Assembly: GCF_021245985.1 (NCBI RefSeq)
Contig: NZ_JAJQXA010000016.1
Span: 37,793-101,792 of the forward strand
Source: Flavobacterium soyae
GTDB lineage: Bacteria; Bacteroidota; Bacteroidia; Flavobacteriales; Flavobacteriaceae
Reading direction: 5' to 3'
Length of the DNA stretch: 64,000 nt
The notes beneath the pieces were generated by a model. The model saw only the letters and a list, made by a program, of their open reading frames with translations, had not been told where the DNA came from and made no database searches. Made by a program: the position numbers and the translations under genes. This document shows, one piece after another, positions 33,663-43,262 of this stretch. The stretch's first letter is position 1; each line of letters opens with the position of its first letter.

Positions 33663-35534
33663 ATGATAAAAAGTAAATTTATTGCTGCGGGAATGGCCGC
33701 AGCGATGTTGTTTTCGGGCTGCAAGACAAAAGATTTAAAAATGAGTGAAGTAAAGGAAGAAAATTCAAAAGATCATAAAATTGTTGTTTACCAAGTTTTT
33801 ACCCGTTTATTTGGGAATAAAAACAAAACGAATAAACCGTGGGGAACTATTGAAGAAAACGGGGTTGGAAAGTTTAATGATTTTACAGATAAAGCGCTTC
33901 ACGAAATAAAAGATTTAGGTGTAACTTATATTTGGTATACAGGCGTGCCGCATCATGCTTTAGTTCATGATTATACAGCTTACGGAATTTCAAATGATGA
34001 TCCAGAAGTGGTAAAAGGCCGTGCGGGTTCACCGTATGCTGTAAAAGATTATTATAATGTAAACCCTGATTTAGCTGTAAATCCGGCAAACAGATTGCAG
34101 GAATTTGAGGCTTTAATTGCGCGTACTCATAAAGCGGGTTTAAAATTAATTATCGACATAGTTCCGAATCATATTGCGCGTAAATATGAAGGAAAAAATA
34201 ATCCTGAAGGTGTAAAAGATTTTGGTGCAGATGATGATGTAACTGCCGAATATAAACGGGATAATAATTTCTACTATATTCCAAATGTGCATTTTGAAAT
34301 TCCCGATGGAGATATTCCGTTAAACGGAGAAAAAAATGCTCTTGTTGATGGTGTTTTTGATGAAAACCCTGCAAAGTGGACAGGAAATGGTTCCCGAAAA
34401 GTAAAACCAGATCAAAATGACTGGTACGAAACAGTAAAAGTAAATTACGGTGTTCGCCCAGATGGTTCAAAAGATTTTCCTGAACTTCCGGCTGGTTTTG
34501 ATCAAAAATCATATCAGGAGCATTTTGCATTTTGGCAGGATAAAGACGTTCCAGATTCGTGGAAGAAATTTAAATCAATAACTTTATACTGGACAGCAAA
34601 AGGTGTTGACGGCTTCCGTTATGATATGGCCGAAATGGTTCCATACGAATTTTGGAGTTATATGAATTCTGCAATTAAAATGAAAAATCCTGATGCTTTT
34701 TTATTGGCAGAAGTTTATAATCCAAAGGAATACAGAAATTACATTCGTCTAGGAAAAATGGATTATTTGTATGATAAAGTAGAAACGTATGATAAACTGA
34801 AAGATGTTATTCGCGGAAAATCTTCTCCGGATGGATTATCTGATATTCAAAAAGGAATGGCGGATATCGAGCATCATATGCTTCATTTTCTTGACAATCA
34901 TGACGAACAGCGTTTAGCTTCTCCAGAATTTGCCGGAACGCCGGAACGAGGTAAACCTTTAATGGTGGTTTCGACAACTTTAAGTACATCGCCAACAATG
35001 GTTTATTTTGGACAGGAGGTAGGAGAGGCCGGAAATGAAAATGCAGGTTTCGGAACTCGTTCGAGAACTTCTATTTTCGATTATATTGGGGTTCCAAATC
35101 ATCAAAAATGGATGAACGAAGGAAAATTTGACGGCGGACAATTATCTGATTCTGAAAAAAGTCTTCGCGATTTTTATAAAAGATTATTGAATTTTTCTAT
35201 AAAAAGCCCGGCTTTGATGGGAAGTTTTCAGGAAATTCAATCTGTAAACCGCCAAAATAATGTAGGTTATGATGAATCAATTTATTCTTATGTTCGTTGG
35301 TCAGAAAATCAAAAACTGATTATAATTGCTAATTTTTCATCTGAAAAAACTAGTACGTTTAATTTGAAAATTCCATCTGATGTTATTTTAAAATGGAATT
35401 TAAAAGATGGTGAATATGTGCTTACGGATCAATTGTATTTGGATAAGAAAAACATTTTGACTGTACAAAACGGAGAAGGGACTATTATAGTTGAAATAGC
35501 GCCTTCAGAATCATTTATTTTTGAATTGAAATAG
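33663..35534 (+). CDS. GH13-family alpha-amylase-like lipoprotein
   Basis: 623 residues. Signal peptide with lipobox MLFSGC, so the protein is lipidated and likely surface- or periplasm-anchored. The four GH13 regions are visible: I DIVPNH, II GFRYDMAEMVP (nucleophile Asp), III LLAEVYNP (acid/base Glu) and IV HFLDNHDEQ. The N-terminal part has a KIVVYQVFTRLFGN block as in many alpha-amylase-type enzymes, and the C-terminal ~80 residues form a beta-sandwich. It should cleave or transglycosylate alpha-glucosidic linkages. It is the only plus-strand gene of the sugar locus and converges on the second GH13. Confidence 0.9.
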   Translation: MIKSKFIAAGMAAAMLFSGCKTKDLKMSEVKEENSKDHKIVVYQVFTRLFGNKNKTNKPWGTIEENGVGKFNDFTDKALHEIKDLGVTYIWYTGVPHHALVHDYTAYGISNDDPEVVKGRAGSPYAVKDYYNVNPDLAVNPANRLQEFEALIARTHKAGLKLIIDIVPNHIARKYEGKNNPEGVKDFGADDDVTAEYKRDNNFYYIPNVHFEIPDGDIPLNGEKNALVDGVFDENPAKWTGNGSRKVKPDQNDWYETVKVNYGVRPDGSKDFPELPAGFDQKSYQEHFAFWQDKDVPDSWKKFKSITLYWTAKGVDGFRYDMAEMVPYEFWSYMNSAIKMKNPDAFLLAEVYNPKEYRNYIRLGKMDYLYDKVETYDKLKDVIRGKSSPDGLSDIQKGMADIEHHMLHFLDNHDEQRLASPEFAGTPERGKPLMVVSTTLSTSPTMVYFGQEVGEAGNENAGFGTRSRTSIFDYIGVPNHQKWMNEGKFDGGQLSDSEKSLRDFYKRLLNFSIKSPALMGSFQEIQSVNRQNNVGYDESIYSYVRWSENQKLIIIANFSSEKTSTFNLKIPSDVILKWNLKDGEYVLTDQLYLDKKNILTVQNGEGTIIVEIAPSESFIFELK

Positions 35535-35562
35535 TCGACAATTAAACAGTTAGATTTGTTAG

Positions 35563-35640
35563 TCCTGCAAGGTTTTCGAAACCTTGTAGGTATGGTTCTA
35601 AAATAGTTAAGACCTACAAGGTTTCGAAAACCTTGCAGGA
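35563..35640. repeat. TCCTGCAAGG inverted repeat between convergent GH13 genes
   Basis: Arms at 35563-35591 and 35612-35640 are perfect 29-bp inverted copies (core TGCAAGGTTTTCGAAACCTT) with a 20-bp spacer; each arm is itself a palindrome around TTTCGAAA. It could serve as a bidirectional terminator of the two genes. Confidence 0.9.
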
Positions 35641-35646
35641 TGAAAA

Positions 35647-37272
35647 CTAATTTTTATAAATAATATAACTATTTGGTTTTAACTCTTTTTGACCTAATAA
35701 TATTTTCGCATCCTTTGGTAGTGTTATTACTTTTTTTATACCAAAATTAATTACAACAGTAATTTTCTCATTTTCAAAAGATCGTGTAAATGAAATTTGA
35801 TCTCCATTAAGTTCCAGATTATCATAGCTGCCATATTGCAAAACTTTTTCTTTATTTCGTAAAGCAGTCAATTTTTTATAGCTGTTAAGAATAGATTTTT
35901 TTTGAATTTTTAAAGCAGTTACATTTATTTCTTTATAATCAGGATTGATTTTAATCCAGGTTTTTTCTGTTGAAAATCCTGCAAATGCTTCTGCATTCCA
36001 TTGCATTGGGCTTCGTGATTTATCGCGATTGTGTTCGTTTCCTTCAAGAAGTGCTTCTTTGTCGTTTTTACCTTGTGCAATTGCCAATTGATAATGGGTT
36101 TTACCTTGTATATCGACCATTTCGTTTATGTTTTGGGCGATAATATTATGCATACCAATTTCTTCGCCATAGTAAATAAACGGAACTCCTTTTGCAGTAA
36201 GTATTAAAGCAGCAAGGGCAGTAGCTCTGTCTTTATTTCCGTCAGCCAGTCTGTCAATCATTCTGGGCATATCATGGCTTCCAAAAAACAAAGTAGGATA
36301 GTTACTCATGTTTTTTTCCATACTTTGCAATTCATCAAAAATACGCTGAGCCGAAAATTCTTTGATACTTCCAAAATTGAAATTAAAAACAACATCCAAT
36401 AAATCTTGCGATTGATATTGTTTTAAAACCTCGATTTTATCGCTTCCAATTTCTCCTACAATAAAACGGTTATCGTATTCATTTACGGTCGATTTTATAA
36501 TTTTCATGGCATCTTTTACGCCTTCCTGATCAATGTCGTTTAGATGTTCCTGCTGCCCGTTTTTTATCGGATTATCTTTTGTAATGCCATTTGTAGTCAG
36601 GAAATTGATTACATCTAACCTGAAACCGTCTACACCTGCATCAAGCCAAAAACGAAGTATTTTTTGAACCTCTGCAACTACTTTTGGATTTGACCAGTTC
36701 AAATCGGCCATTCTTTTATCAAACTTATGATAGTAATATTGATTGGTTGCGGTATCTTTTTCCCACGCAGTACCTCCAAAAAAAGATTCCCAATTATTCG
36801 GTTCATCTTTCCAGATATAATAATCCCGATACGGATTATCCTTTGATTTTCTCGATTCCTGAAACCATTTACAATCTGTAGAAGTATGATTTAAAACCAT
36901 ATCGATGATGACTTTTATTCCTCTTTTATGAGCTTCATTCAAAAAAATGTCAAAATCGGCTTTAGTACCATACGTTGGGTCTACTTCATAATAATTGGCA
37001 ATATCATAACCGTTATCCACTTTTGGCGAAGTCAGAAAAGGTGTAAGCCAAATGCCTTTTATTCCTAATTCTTTTAGATAATCTAATTTTTTAGTCATTC
37101 CTTTAAAATCACCATATCCATCTCCGTTGCTGTCCGCATAACTTGGCATATAGATTTGATAAAAAACAGATTCTTTCCACCATTTTTTGTCAGCTGTATT
37201 TTGTGCGGTGGCTAGATTTATGTTTAGCATTATTAGAAAAATGAATATATAATTTAAGGTATTAGATTTCAT
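35647..37272 (-). CDS. GH13-family alpha-glucosidase (oligo-1,6-glucosidase type), exported
   Basis: 541 residues from the ATG at 37272; five upstream codons (MDNNT) are optional. A signal peptide (residues ~1-23) is followed by the typical start KKWWKESVFYQIYMPSYADS. GH13 regions: I DMVLNHTS, V-like MADLNWSN, II GFRLDVINF (nucleophile), III FIVGEIGS (acid/base) and IV GSHDMPR. The family contains enzymes for isomaltose, maltose, sucrose and trehalose, so the exact sugar is open. It closes the minus-strand PUL operon. Confidence 0.9.
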   Translation of the reverse strand: MKSNTLNYIFIFLIMLNINLATAQNTADKKWWKESVFYQIYMPSYADSNGDGYGDFKGMTKKLDYLKELGIKGIWLTPFLTSPKVDNGYDIANYYEVDPTYGTKADFDIFLNEAHKRGIKVIIDMVLNHTSTDCKWFQESRKSKDNPYRDYYIWKDEPNNWESFFGGTAWEKDTATNQYYYHKFDKRMADLNWSNPKVVAEVQKILRFWLDAGVDGFRLDVINFLTTNGITKDNPIKNGQQEHLNDIDQEGVKDAMKIIKSTVNEYDNRFIVGEIGSDKIEVLKQYQSQDLLDVVFNFNFGSIKEFSAQRIFDELQSMEKNMSNYPTLFFGSHDMPRMIDRLADGNKDRATALAALILTAKGVPFIYYGEEIGMHNIIAQNINEMVDIQGKTHYQLAIAQGKNDKEALLEGNEHNRDKSRSPMQWNAEAFAGFSTEKTWIKINPDYKEINVTALKIQKKSILNSYKKLTALRNKEKVLQYGSYDNLELNGDQISFTRSFENEKITVVINFGIKKVITLPKDAKILLGQKELKPNSYIIYKN

Positions 37273-37303
37273 AGTATTATTGTCCATTTAATTATCCTCA
37301 TTT

Positions 37304-37406
37304 TTGTCATTCCGAGGAACGAGGAATCGCACCAGAAACTCCGCAAAGAAATGTCGCCAATCTTTGTCGAGTGTCGTGTGTGATTCCTCGTTCCTCGGAA
37401 TGACAA
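37304..37406. repeat. GTCATTCCGAGGAACGAGG inverted repeat, copy 2
   Basis: Perfect 25-bp arms at 37304-37328 and 37382-37406 (core GTCATTCCGAGGAACGAGGA); the middle contains ATGTCGCCAATCTTTGTCGA, nearly identical to the centre of the copy at 6357-6462. It lies between two operon genes and carries none. Confidence 0.9.
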
Positions 37407-37438
37407 GATTGTGTATAAAACTAAACCGAAAAGGGTTC

Positions 37439-39160
37439 TTATTTTTTGTCTTGCGATTTATAATCTACCACAATACCATCAACTAACATTTTTGAACCTT
37501 CATAACTCACTTTTCCGCCAGAAGGGACTTGTACAATTACAGCAGCACTTAATGGATCCATTTTTATTTTAGCAGATGAAGAAACATTTTTGGCTACAAA
37601 ACTTCCCGAAACGGTATTGTATAAATCTACTTTTGCGCCTTTTTCAACTTTTATAGTTACTGTTTTACTTGCAGAATATGGATTATAATATAGATAAGAA
37701 GGATATGCTTTGTCACTATAAAAATCGGTTGCTAATAAATTTAGTTGTAATATTCCGGTAACATTGGTTTCACTGATAATGCTTCCAAAAATACCAACGT
37801 GACCACTGCCGTAAACACTAAACTGAGATTCTTTTGGATTTTCGCCAGGAACCCAAAGCGGACCGTCGCCTTGTGCTACAGGGCCTTTTAGGTTTTCATA
37901 TTCTTTATAACTAGATTGTTTTATAATGCCTTCGTAACCAATAACACCTTTTGAAACTTCAACCAATTCAGGTATTGTTTCATGTTCATCGGGCATATAC
38001 TGCGGATAGAAAAAACGAGAAGCATTGGCAGCATTCAACATCCATTTTCCTATTGATACAGCATACGACTGATCGTATCTTACCATTGGTATAAGCGGCC
38101 AGGCAGCATCATAAGTGTTCATTAAAAAGCCGTATCCGCCGTGATCTACCGTACTTCCATAAACGCCCGAAATATCAATACCATTCCAGTTTCCTACTAA
38201 TGATCCCCAGCCTTCACGACAAATTGGTGTTCCGTCAAAAGTCCAGTTCAGCATTTTGTTTGTATCATATTTTGTTTCTTGTTCGGCATTAATTCTTGCA
38301 GCTAAATAAGCTCCAAAAGGCATTAAAACTTCATAAGTAGGGTTTTTAGGTTGCGATTCTAATGCTGCTAATGCACTTTTAGCTCCTTTTAAGTATTTGG
38401 CATCGCCAAATTTTTTATAGGCCATATACAATACCCACGCATGTCCTGCCGCAGCGTCTGGCTGTACACAGATGTTGTTTGTCATGGGCTTCATTTTGTT
38501 ATAATCAAAATAGGAGTATTCGTAATTGCCATTTAAAATTACATCGGCCTCATAAAATTTATCTGCAATGCTTCTCGCTATTTCCGTAAAACCGGGTTCG
38601 TTAGGATATTTGTCATAAATGGCATAAAACAAAAGATTTGGATATACATCATACCACCAATCACGGCCATAACCTCCGCCCAGTAAAGCGACTTCCGGGC
38701 AGGTATTATTCATCATAATATTCCAGTTGGTGTCTTTGTTGAAATAGTTTTTCAACATGCCAACATAGTTTAGGTTTTGCGAGTTGTTTTTGTCTATCCC
38801 TACTAATGTAGCTCCAAGTGTAGCACCCATTGTCGCCAGGGCTTCATGAAACATTCCTTTATTGTTATTTTGGCCTTGTCGTACATCTGCTACAGCAGTA
38901 TATAATCCAACAACTGTTTGAGGGTAATTTTTCTTGCTGTCATCCATCCAGACCATTGGCCAAAATTTACCTTTAGCATTAAAATCGTAAACTGTTTTAT
39001 CAAAATCTAAAGCCAGTTTTTTATAATCAATAATTTTTAATGGCTGTGGTAAATCAGGCATTTGTGCTACACGGGGTATGTTTTGCTGTTTTACTTGTGC
39101 AGCTGCTGTTAAACTTAAAACTAACAGACACGAAGTGCTTATTTTTATAAATGTATTCAT
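37439..39160 (-). CDS. Secreted 573-residue protein of unknown family, in the sugar operon
   Basis: Signal peptide MNTFIKISTSCLLVLSLTAA, cleaved before AQVK. The chain is rich in Trp, Tyr and Asn-containing helices (GYGRDWWYDVYPNLLFYAIY, AWVLYMAYKKFGDAKYLKGA, AYLAARINAEQETKYDTNKM) in a pattern reminiscent of an alpha/alpha-barrel glycoside hydrolase, followed by a C-terminal beta-sandwich (~480-573: ASKTVTIKVEKGAKVDLYNT). Conserved-looking acidic residues are present, but I cannot assign a CAZy family. It sits between a GH13 and an MFS gene, so a glycoside hydrolase role is plausible inference. Confidence 0.65.
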   Translation of the reverse strand: MNTFIKISTSCLLVLSLTAAAQVKQQNIPRVAQMPDLPQPLKIIDYKKLALDFDKTVYDFNAKGKFWPMVWMDDSKKNYPQTVVGLYTAVADVRQGQNNNKGMFHEALATMGATLGATLVGIDKNNSQNLNYVGMLKNYFNKDTNWNIMMNNTCPEVALLGGGYGRDWWYDVYPNLLFYAIYDKYPNEPGFTEIARSIADKFYEADVILNGNYEYSYFDYNKMKPMTNNICVQPDAAAGHAWVLYMAYKKFGDAKYLKGAKSALAALESQPKNPTYEVLMPFGAYLAARINAEQETKYDTNKMLNWTFDGTPICREGWGSLVGNWNGIDISGVYGSTVDHGGYGFLMNTYDAAWPLIPMVRYDQSYAVSIGKWMLNAANASRFFYPQYMPDEHETIPELVEVSKGVIGYEGIIKQSSYKEYENLKGPVAQGDGPLWVPGENPKESQFSVYGSGHVGIFGSIISETNVTGILQLNLLATDFYSDKAYPSYLYYNPYSASKTVTIKVEKGAKVDLYNTVSGSFVAKNVSSSAKIKMDPLSAAVIVQVPSGGKVSYEGSKMLVDGIVVDYKSQDKK

Positions 39161-39176
39161 TTTGTTCTTTTTTAAT

Positions 39177-40463
39177 TTAAAGCAGTCTTGCCGCTGCTGC
39201 TTCTAATACTTTAGGTTCTGTTTCTTCATCTGGTGAAAGTTCAAGACCTTGTTTGATGATTTTTTTGCTGATGTAAATGGAACATAACTGCAATAATGCG
39301 ATAATACCAATGGCATATCTTAAAGCAAAATCTTCAGATACAACAAAATACAAGGTTAAGAATGTTCCGGCGCCTAAAAGCCTTCCAAGGTATAAACCGG
39401 CTTCATGGTTTAAGATATAGGCAAACTCACCTCTTTTTTCGATTTTAGAAACAATGTCAATTACTTTTAACTGAATAGGGAAGTAGGCTAAATCCATTAA
39501 AGGTTTTGCTATAAGCAGTAATAATAAAAAGATTATTACGCCCATTTTGTTAAAAAGGAAACCATTTAAACATGCGCCTAAAGCAAATAGAATTAATCCA
39601 ACTGAAAATGTTTTAATTCTGTCTGATGGTTTAGAAAAACGGCCTATGAAATAAATAATAATTGCGGCTAAAACAGCTCCAATGGATTGTGCTTTTCCTA
39701 ATGCGCCTTCTTCTCCCAATATTTTAAAAATAAGCATGGCGGGAGCGGTAACTAAAAACCCTTGTGCCAAACCTTTGAAGGCTGCAAGTGATAACAGTTT
39801 GTACCAAAGCGGATGAAATTTGAAAAATATATATTGCTTTTGAACGGGATTTACAAATTGACCTCTATAACAAACCACCGAAGCAATAATGGTAATTACG
39901 AAAACAACAGCAGTTATAATTTCATAAGCCTGATGTTTTTGATCTTCGCCTATTTTTGACTGTATAAACAAGCCGATTGCTGCAGGTATTGCAATGGCAA
40001 TTATGGTATAAATAAAAGTTTCTAATCCGTAATAATAATTTCGGTTGTTATCATTTGTTATGGACAAAGCCAGATAATCGCGATTTGACCAATACAAACC
40101 AAATGAAAGTCCCATAGTAATCCCGGCAACACCAATTCCGATTAAATCAAGTGTTTTTAAGGACATCATTATAATCATCGAAACTCCGCTGAGCATCATC
40201 CCGATTGAATATAATTTTTTGATATTGATATGTTTCAACAGGAAGCCATTTAATAAAAATGTAAGCGGAATCCCGGTATAAATTGCCAATTGATAGATAA
40301 CTACTTTTGAGGTATCATTAGAGTTTCGCATAATATAAGCGGCAACAAATATATCGATAACCGGTAGTACTAATGCATAGACTAAGTTGGTGAAAATAAG
40401 AATACGAAAATTATGGGTCTGGCTTTTAAAATGATCAATTTCTGATATAAGTTTTTTAAACAT
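39177..40463 (-). CDS. MFS transporter (sugar or oligosaccharide permease)
   Basis: 428 residues with about twelve hydrophobic segments (first ~22-45: FTNLVYALVLPVIDIFVAAY). It has the two-bundle layout of the major facilitator superfamily with a central loop near residue 200. Its ATG overlaps the GH130 stop by one base (TAATG), so the two are translationally coupled. By context it imports the oligosaccharide released by the locus or the products of the phosphorylase; the substrate is not visible in the sequence. Confidence 0.85.
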   Translation of the reverse strand: MFKKLISEIDHFKSQTHNFRILIFTNLVYALVLPVIDIFVAAYIMRNSNDTSKVVIYQLAIYTGIPLTFLLNGFLLKHINIKKLYSIGMMLSGVSMIIMMSLKTLDLIGIGVAGITMGLSFGLYWSNRDYLALSITNDNNRNYYYGLETFIYTIIAIAIPAAIGLFIQSKIGEDQKHQAYEIITAVVFVITIIASVVCYRGQFVNPVQKQYIFFKFHPLWYKLLSLAAFKGLAQGFLVTAPAMLIFKILGEEGALGKAQSIGAVLAAIIIYFIGRFSKPSDRIKTFSVGLILFALGACLNGFLFNKMGVIIFLLLLLIAKPLMDLAYFPIQLKVIDIVSKIEKRGEFAYILNHEAGLYLGRLLGAGTFLTLYFVVSEDFALRYAIGIIALLQLCSIYISKKIIKQGLELSPDEETEPKVLEAAAARLL

Positions 40464-41521
40464 TAGCTATTTTTTAAAAGTAAAAGGATTTCTTTAATCG
40501 AAAATTGAGCACCGCATACAAATTCATCTGATGCGCCATAATACATGGTAAGTGTGTCTCCGTCTGGCTCTACAATATGACCGTTGGTGAATACTACGTT
40601 TCCAAAAAATCCGCTTAATTCATACTCTGTCGTAGGGACCATAATAGGTTCAATAGTTCTTGCAATTACTTTTGAAGGATCTTTTAAATCCATTAAAAAA
40701 GCACCCAGACAGTATTGATGATTTTCATTGGCTCCGTGATAAATTTCGAGCCATCCTTTTTCTGTTTTTATTGGAGCGGCTCCGGCACCAACCCTTTTAC
40801 TGTCCCAAAGTCCTTTTCTTGTTTTTATTATACATTGGTGATTTCCCCAATGAATACCATCTGGAGACGAGGCGATCCAGATATAATTACCACCAATATC
40901 TACACTGCTTGGGCGGTGTAAGGCATAAAATAATCCGTTTATTTTTTCTTCAAAAATGGCACAGTCTTTATTATGCGCGGGTAATATCATACCATGTTTA
41001 GTGAAGTTTTTCCAATCGGTTGTCGTACGTAAACCAACGCCAACACCATTATCTGATACTGAAGTAAAAGTTAAATAGTAAGTTCCTTCGATTTCGGCTA
41101 CGCGGCAGTCCTCTATACCAAAAGTTTCTAACATACCTTCTCCAACAAGTGACGGATAATTTTCTGGTTCATAAAAATTATGCCCGTCTTCGCTGCATAA
41201 TAAGCGTAAATGAGATAATGTTGTTAGATAATCTACTCCTTTATAATTGATTACTCTGGCATCAGTTGCTATTAATTCAGGATCATTTTTTGCTATTTCA
41301 ATAATTTGAATAGAACCGGTTTCAGTCAATATCGGAAAAGAAATAATATTATCCTTTTGTTTTGGTCTTTCGGCAACACGTACTGCCAGCCAGGTTTTAT
41401 TTTCATATTGAAATACTCCCGGGTTTAATAAACAGGTAATTTCTAATCCTTCTCTGCTTGCAGGAATATCTACAGGTGATAAGAGCGGATTATCTGTAAA
41501 ACGTTTTGCTATATCTTTCAT
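40463..41521 (-). CDS. GH130-family beta-mannoside/glycoside phosphorylase
   Basis: 352 residues, the usual size for GH130 (former DUF377). Five-bladed propeller blocks are seen: NPGVFQYENKTWLAVRVAER, TFGIEDCRVAEIEGTYYLTF (with the Asp of the D-x-R motif), GVGVGLRTTTDWKNFT, and GWLEIYHGANENHQYCLGAF. GH130 enzymes split beta-mannosides using phosphate; no signal peptide is present, so it is cytoplasmic. Its place after susC/susD and before the transporter fits breakdown of an imported oligosaccharide. Confidence 0.85.
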   Translation of the reverse strand: MKDIAKRFTDNPLLSPVDIPASREGLEITCLLNPGVFQYENKTWLAVRVAERPKQKDNIISFPILTETGSIQIIEIAKNDPELIATDARVINYKGVDYLTTLSHLRLLCSEDGHNFYEPENYPSLVGEGMLETFGIEDCRVAEIEGTYYLTFTSVSDNGVGVGLRTTTDWKNFTKHGMILPAHNKDCAIFEEKINGLFYALHRPSSVDIGGNYIWIASSPDGIHWGNHQCIIKTRKGLWDSKRVGAGAAPIKTEKGWLEIYHGANENHQYCLGAFLMDLKDPSKVIARTIEPIMVPTTEYELSGFFGNVVFTNGHIVEPDGDTLTMYYGASDEFVCGAQFSIKEILLLLKNS

Positions 41522-41552
41522 GATTTTTAGTTTTATTTTATCGTTTTTAATA

Positions 41553-41678
41553 GCCTCCAGCTTTAGCTGGAGGTTGAATAATTGATAATAAATTCGGCTT
41601 TAGCCAAAATAATTAAGGTGTTTTTGGCTAAAGCCGAATTCTCATTTCCTTTTAAGATCTCCAGCTAAAGCTGGAGGC
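41553..41678. repeat. TAGCTGGAGG nested inverted repeat, copy 2
   Basis: Outer arms GCCTCCAGCTTTAGCTGGAG (41553-41572) and CTCCAGCTAAAGCTGGAGGC (41659-41678); inner arms AATTCGGCTTTAGCCAAAA (41591-41609) and its exact inverse (41622-41640). It lies between susD and GH130. Confidence 0.92.
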
Positions 41679-41704
41679 AATTTAAAATTAGACATAGATT
41701 TATC

Positions 41705-43252
41705 CTAATACCCAGGATTTTGTGTTAAAAGTCCTGCTGAGGCATCTACTTCAGATTGCGGAATTGGATACAGCATATGTTTGTCTAAGAAAATTTTTCC
41801 GTGAGCAGTCATTACTTCTTTAGCAATTCCCCATCTTTTTAAATCGGGCATTCTTTGATTTTCAAAACCTAACTCGGCTCTTCTTTCAGAAATTAACCAG
41901 GCTTTTACAACAGCTTTATTTCCAGAATTTGGCCTGTCTGGTAATGTTCCTGCAGGAGGAGGAGGGCCAACTGTAGTAACTGGCATCGTTTCGGGCGGAT
42001 TAGTTGTAGAATTAGGATCTATAACTCTAACCGTAACGGTTGTTACTGTATTTCTGGCTCTTGCTCTAATTTGGTTTATAATATCAATAGCGCCTGAATA
42101 ATTACCAGTTTCATTAAGTGCTTCTGCTTTCCAAAGTAAAACATCAGCATAGCGAATGAAAACTTTATTGTTTGGAGCATCGTCATCGCCTTTGTTTCCT
42201 CCGTCTGTAGTTCCTAAAAGTTTATTAACCCATTGTTCAGAAGTATTTACGGTATATAATTTTCTAGGATCATTAGGTTCAAATGAGGCTAAGAAATCAG
42301 TGCTTGGAGCAAAAAATCCCCATCCAAGAGGCGCACAAATTCCGTTTCCTTTTCTCGGATCTGCTTGCTTAACGTGGTTATAAGAAAAAATTACCTCATT
42401 GTCTGCATACTCCTTATTCATATTAAAGTTATCAAAATAATTTGCATCAAGGCTATAAAAACCTGTTGTTTCTAATTCTGATACTAAAGTAGTTACACCA
42501 GCCCAGTCTTTATTGTACAATGCCGTTTTAGCCAAAAGTGCAATAACTGCTCCTTTAGAGACTCTCCATTTTTCTGTACTTGAGGAATATTTTGTGTTTG
42601 GCAAAAGTGTTTTTGCTGTTTCTAAATCGGTTTTAATCTGGCTCCATACGGTTTCTTTTGGCGCTCTTACGGCTTTATCAAAAGCTTCCTGATATGTTTT
42701 TATAGGAGCAAGAATTAAAGGGACATCACCAAAATTTGTTACCAATGAAAAATAATAGTACGAGCGTAAAAAATAAGCTTCGCCCAGTAATTGATTTTTT
42801 CTTTGGGTAGAAATTCCTGTAAGCGATTCAATGTCTGGATTTAATAAAAAATTCAATGCAATGTTAGTTCTTTTGATGCCTTCATAATTGTATTTCCACA
42901 ATCCGTTAGGACCTCCATTTGTCGAAGTAAAAGTAAAATTATTGATTTCATCCATCCAGGGCTGATCGCCGTCTGGAGACCATTTTTTTTCCATATCATC
43001 AGATGCGATATCATCAATAATAATATCATTTTGAAACACTAAACCTCCATTCCAATCCCATTCGGCCAGTTGGTTTAATTTATTTGATAACATATCGTAA
43101 GAAGAGGTTACAGAACTTTCTACAGAGGTTAAAGTAGGCTTAGAATTTGCCTGTTCCATAGTTTGCGCCCCTATAGGATCTGTGGTAAGTTCATCTTCGC
43201 AGCTTGTTAAGGCCAGCGCAATTAGTATCGCTGTTATATATTTATATTTCAT
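41705..43252 (-). CDS. SusD/RagB-family outer-membrane lipoprotein
   Basis: 515 residues. Lipobox ALTSC (Cys18) after MKYKYITAILIAL. The mature part contains SusD helical TPR-like blocks (GLWKYNYEGIKRTNIALNFL, LLGEAYFLRSYYYFSLVTNF, SERRAELGFENQRMPDLKRW) and the C-terminal LLTQNPGY end common in the family. It captures oligosaccharides at the cell surface for the SusC porin. A Pro/Thr-rich insert (~415-445: TNPPETMPVTTVGPPPP) is longer than usual. 10 bp after the susC stop. Confidence 0.95.
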   Translation of the reverse strand: MKYKYITAILIALALTSCEDELTTDPIGAQTMEQANSKPTLTSVESSVTSSYDMLSNKLNQLAEWDWNGGLVFQNDIIIDDIASDDMEKKWSPDGDQPWMDEINNFTFTSTNGGPNGLWKYNYEGIKRTNIALNFLLNPDIESLTGISTQRKNQLLGEAYFLRSYYYFSLVTNFGDVPLILAPIKTYQEAFDKAVRAPKETVWSQIKTDLETAKTLLPNTKYSSSTEKWRVSKGAVIALLAKTALYNKDWAGVTTLVSELETTGFYSLDANYFDNFNMNKEYADNEVIFSYNHVKQADPRKGNGICAPLGWGFFAPSTDFLASFEPNDPRKLYTVNTSEQWVNKLLGTTDGGNKGDDDAPNNKVFIRYADVLLWKAEALNETGNYSGAIDIINQIRARARNTVTTVTVRVIDPNSTTNPPETMPVTTVGPPPPAGTLPDRPNSGNKAVVKAWLISERRAELGFENQRMPDLKRWGIAKEVMTAHGKIFLDKHMLYPIPQSEVDASAGLLTQNPGY

Positions 43253-43262
43253 GATTCGATTA

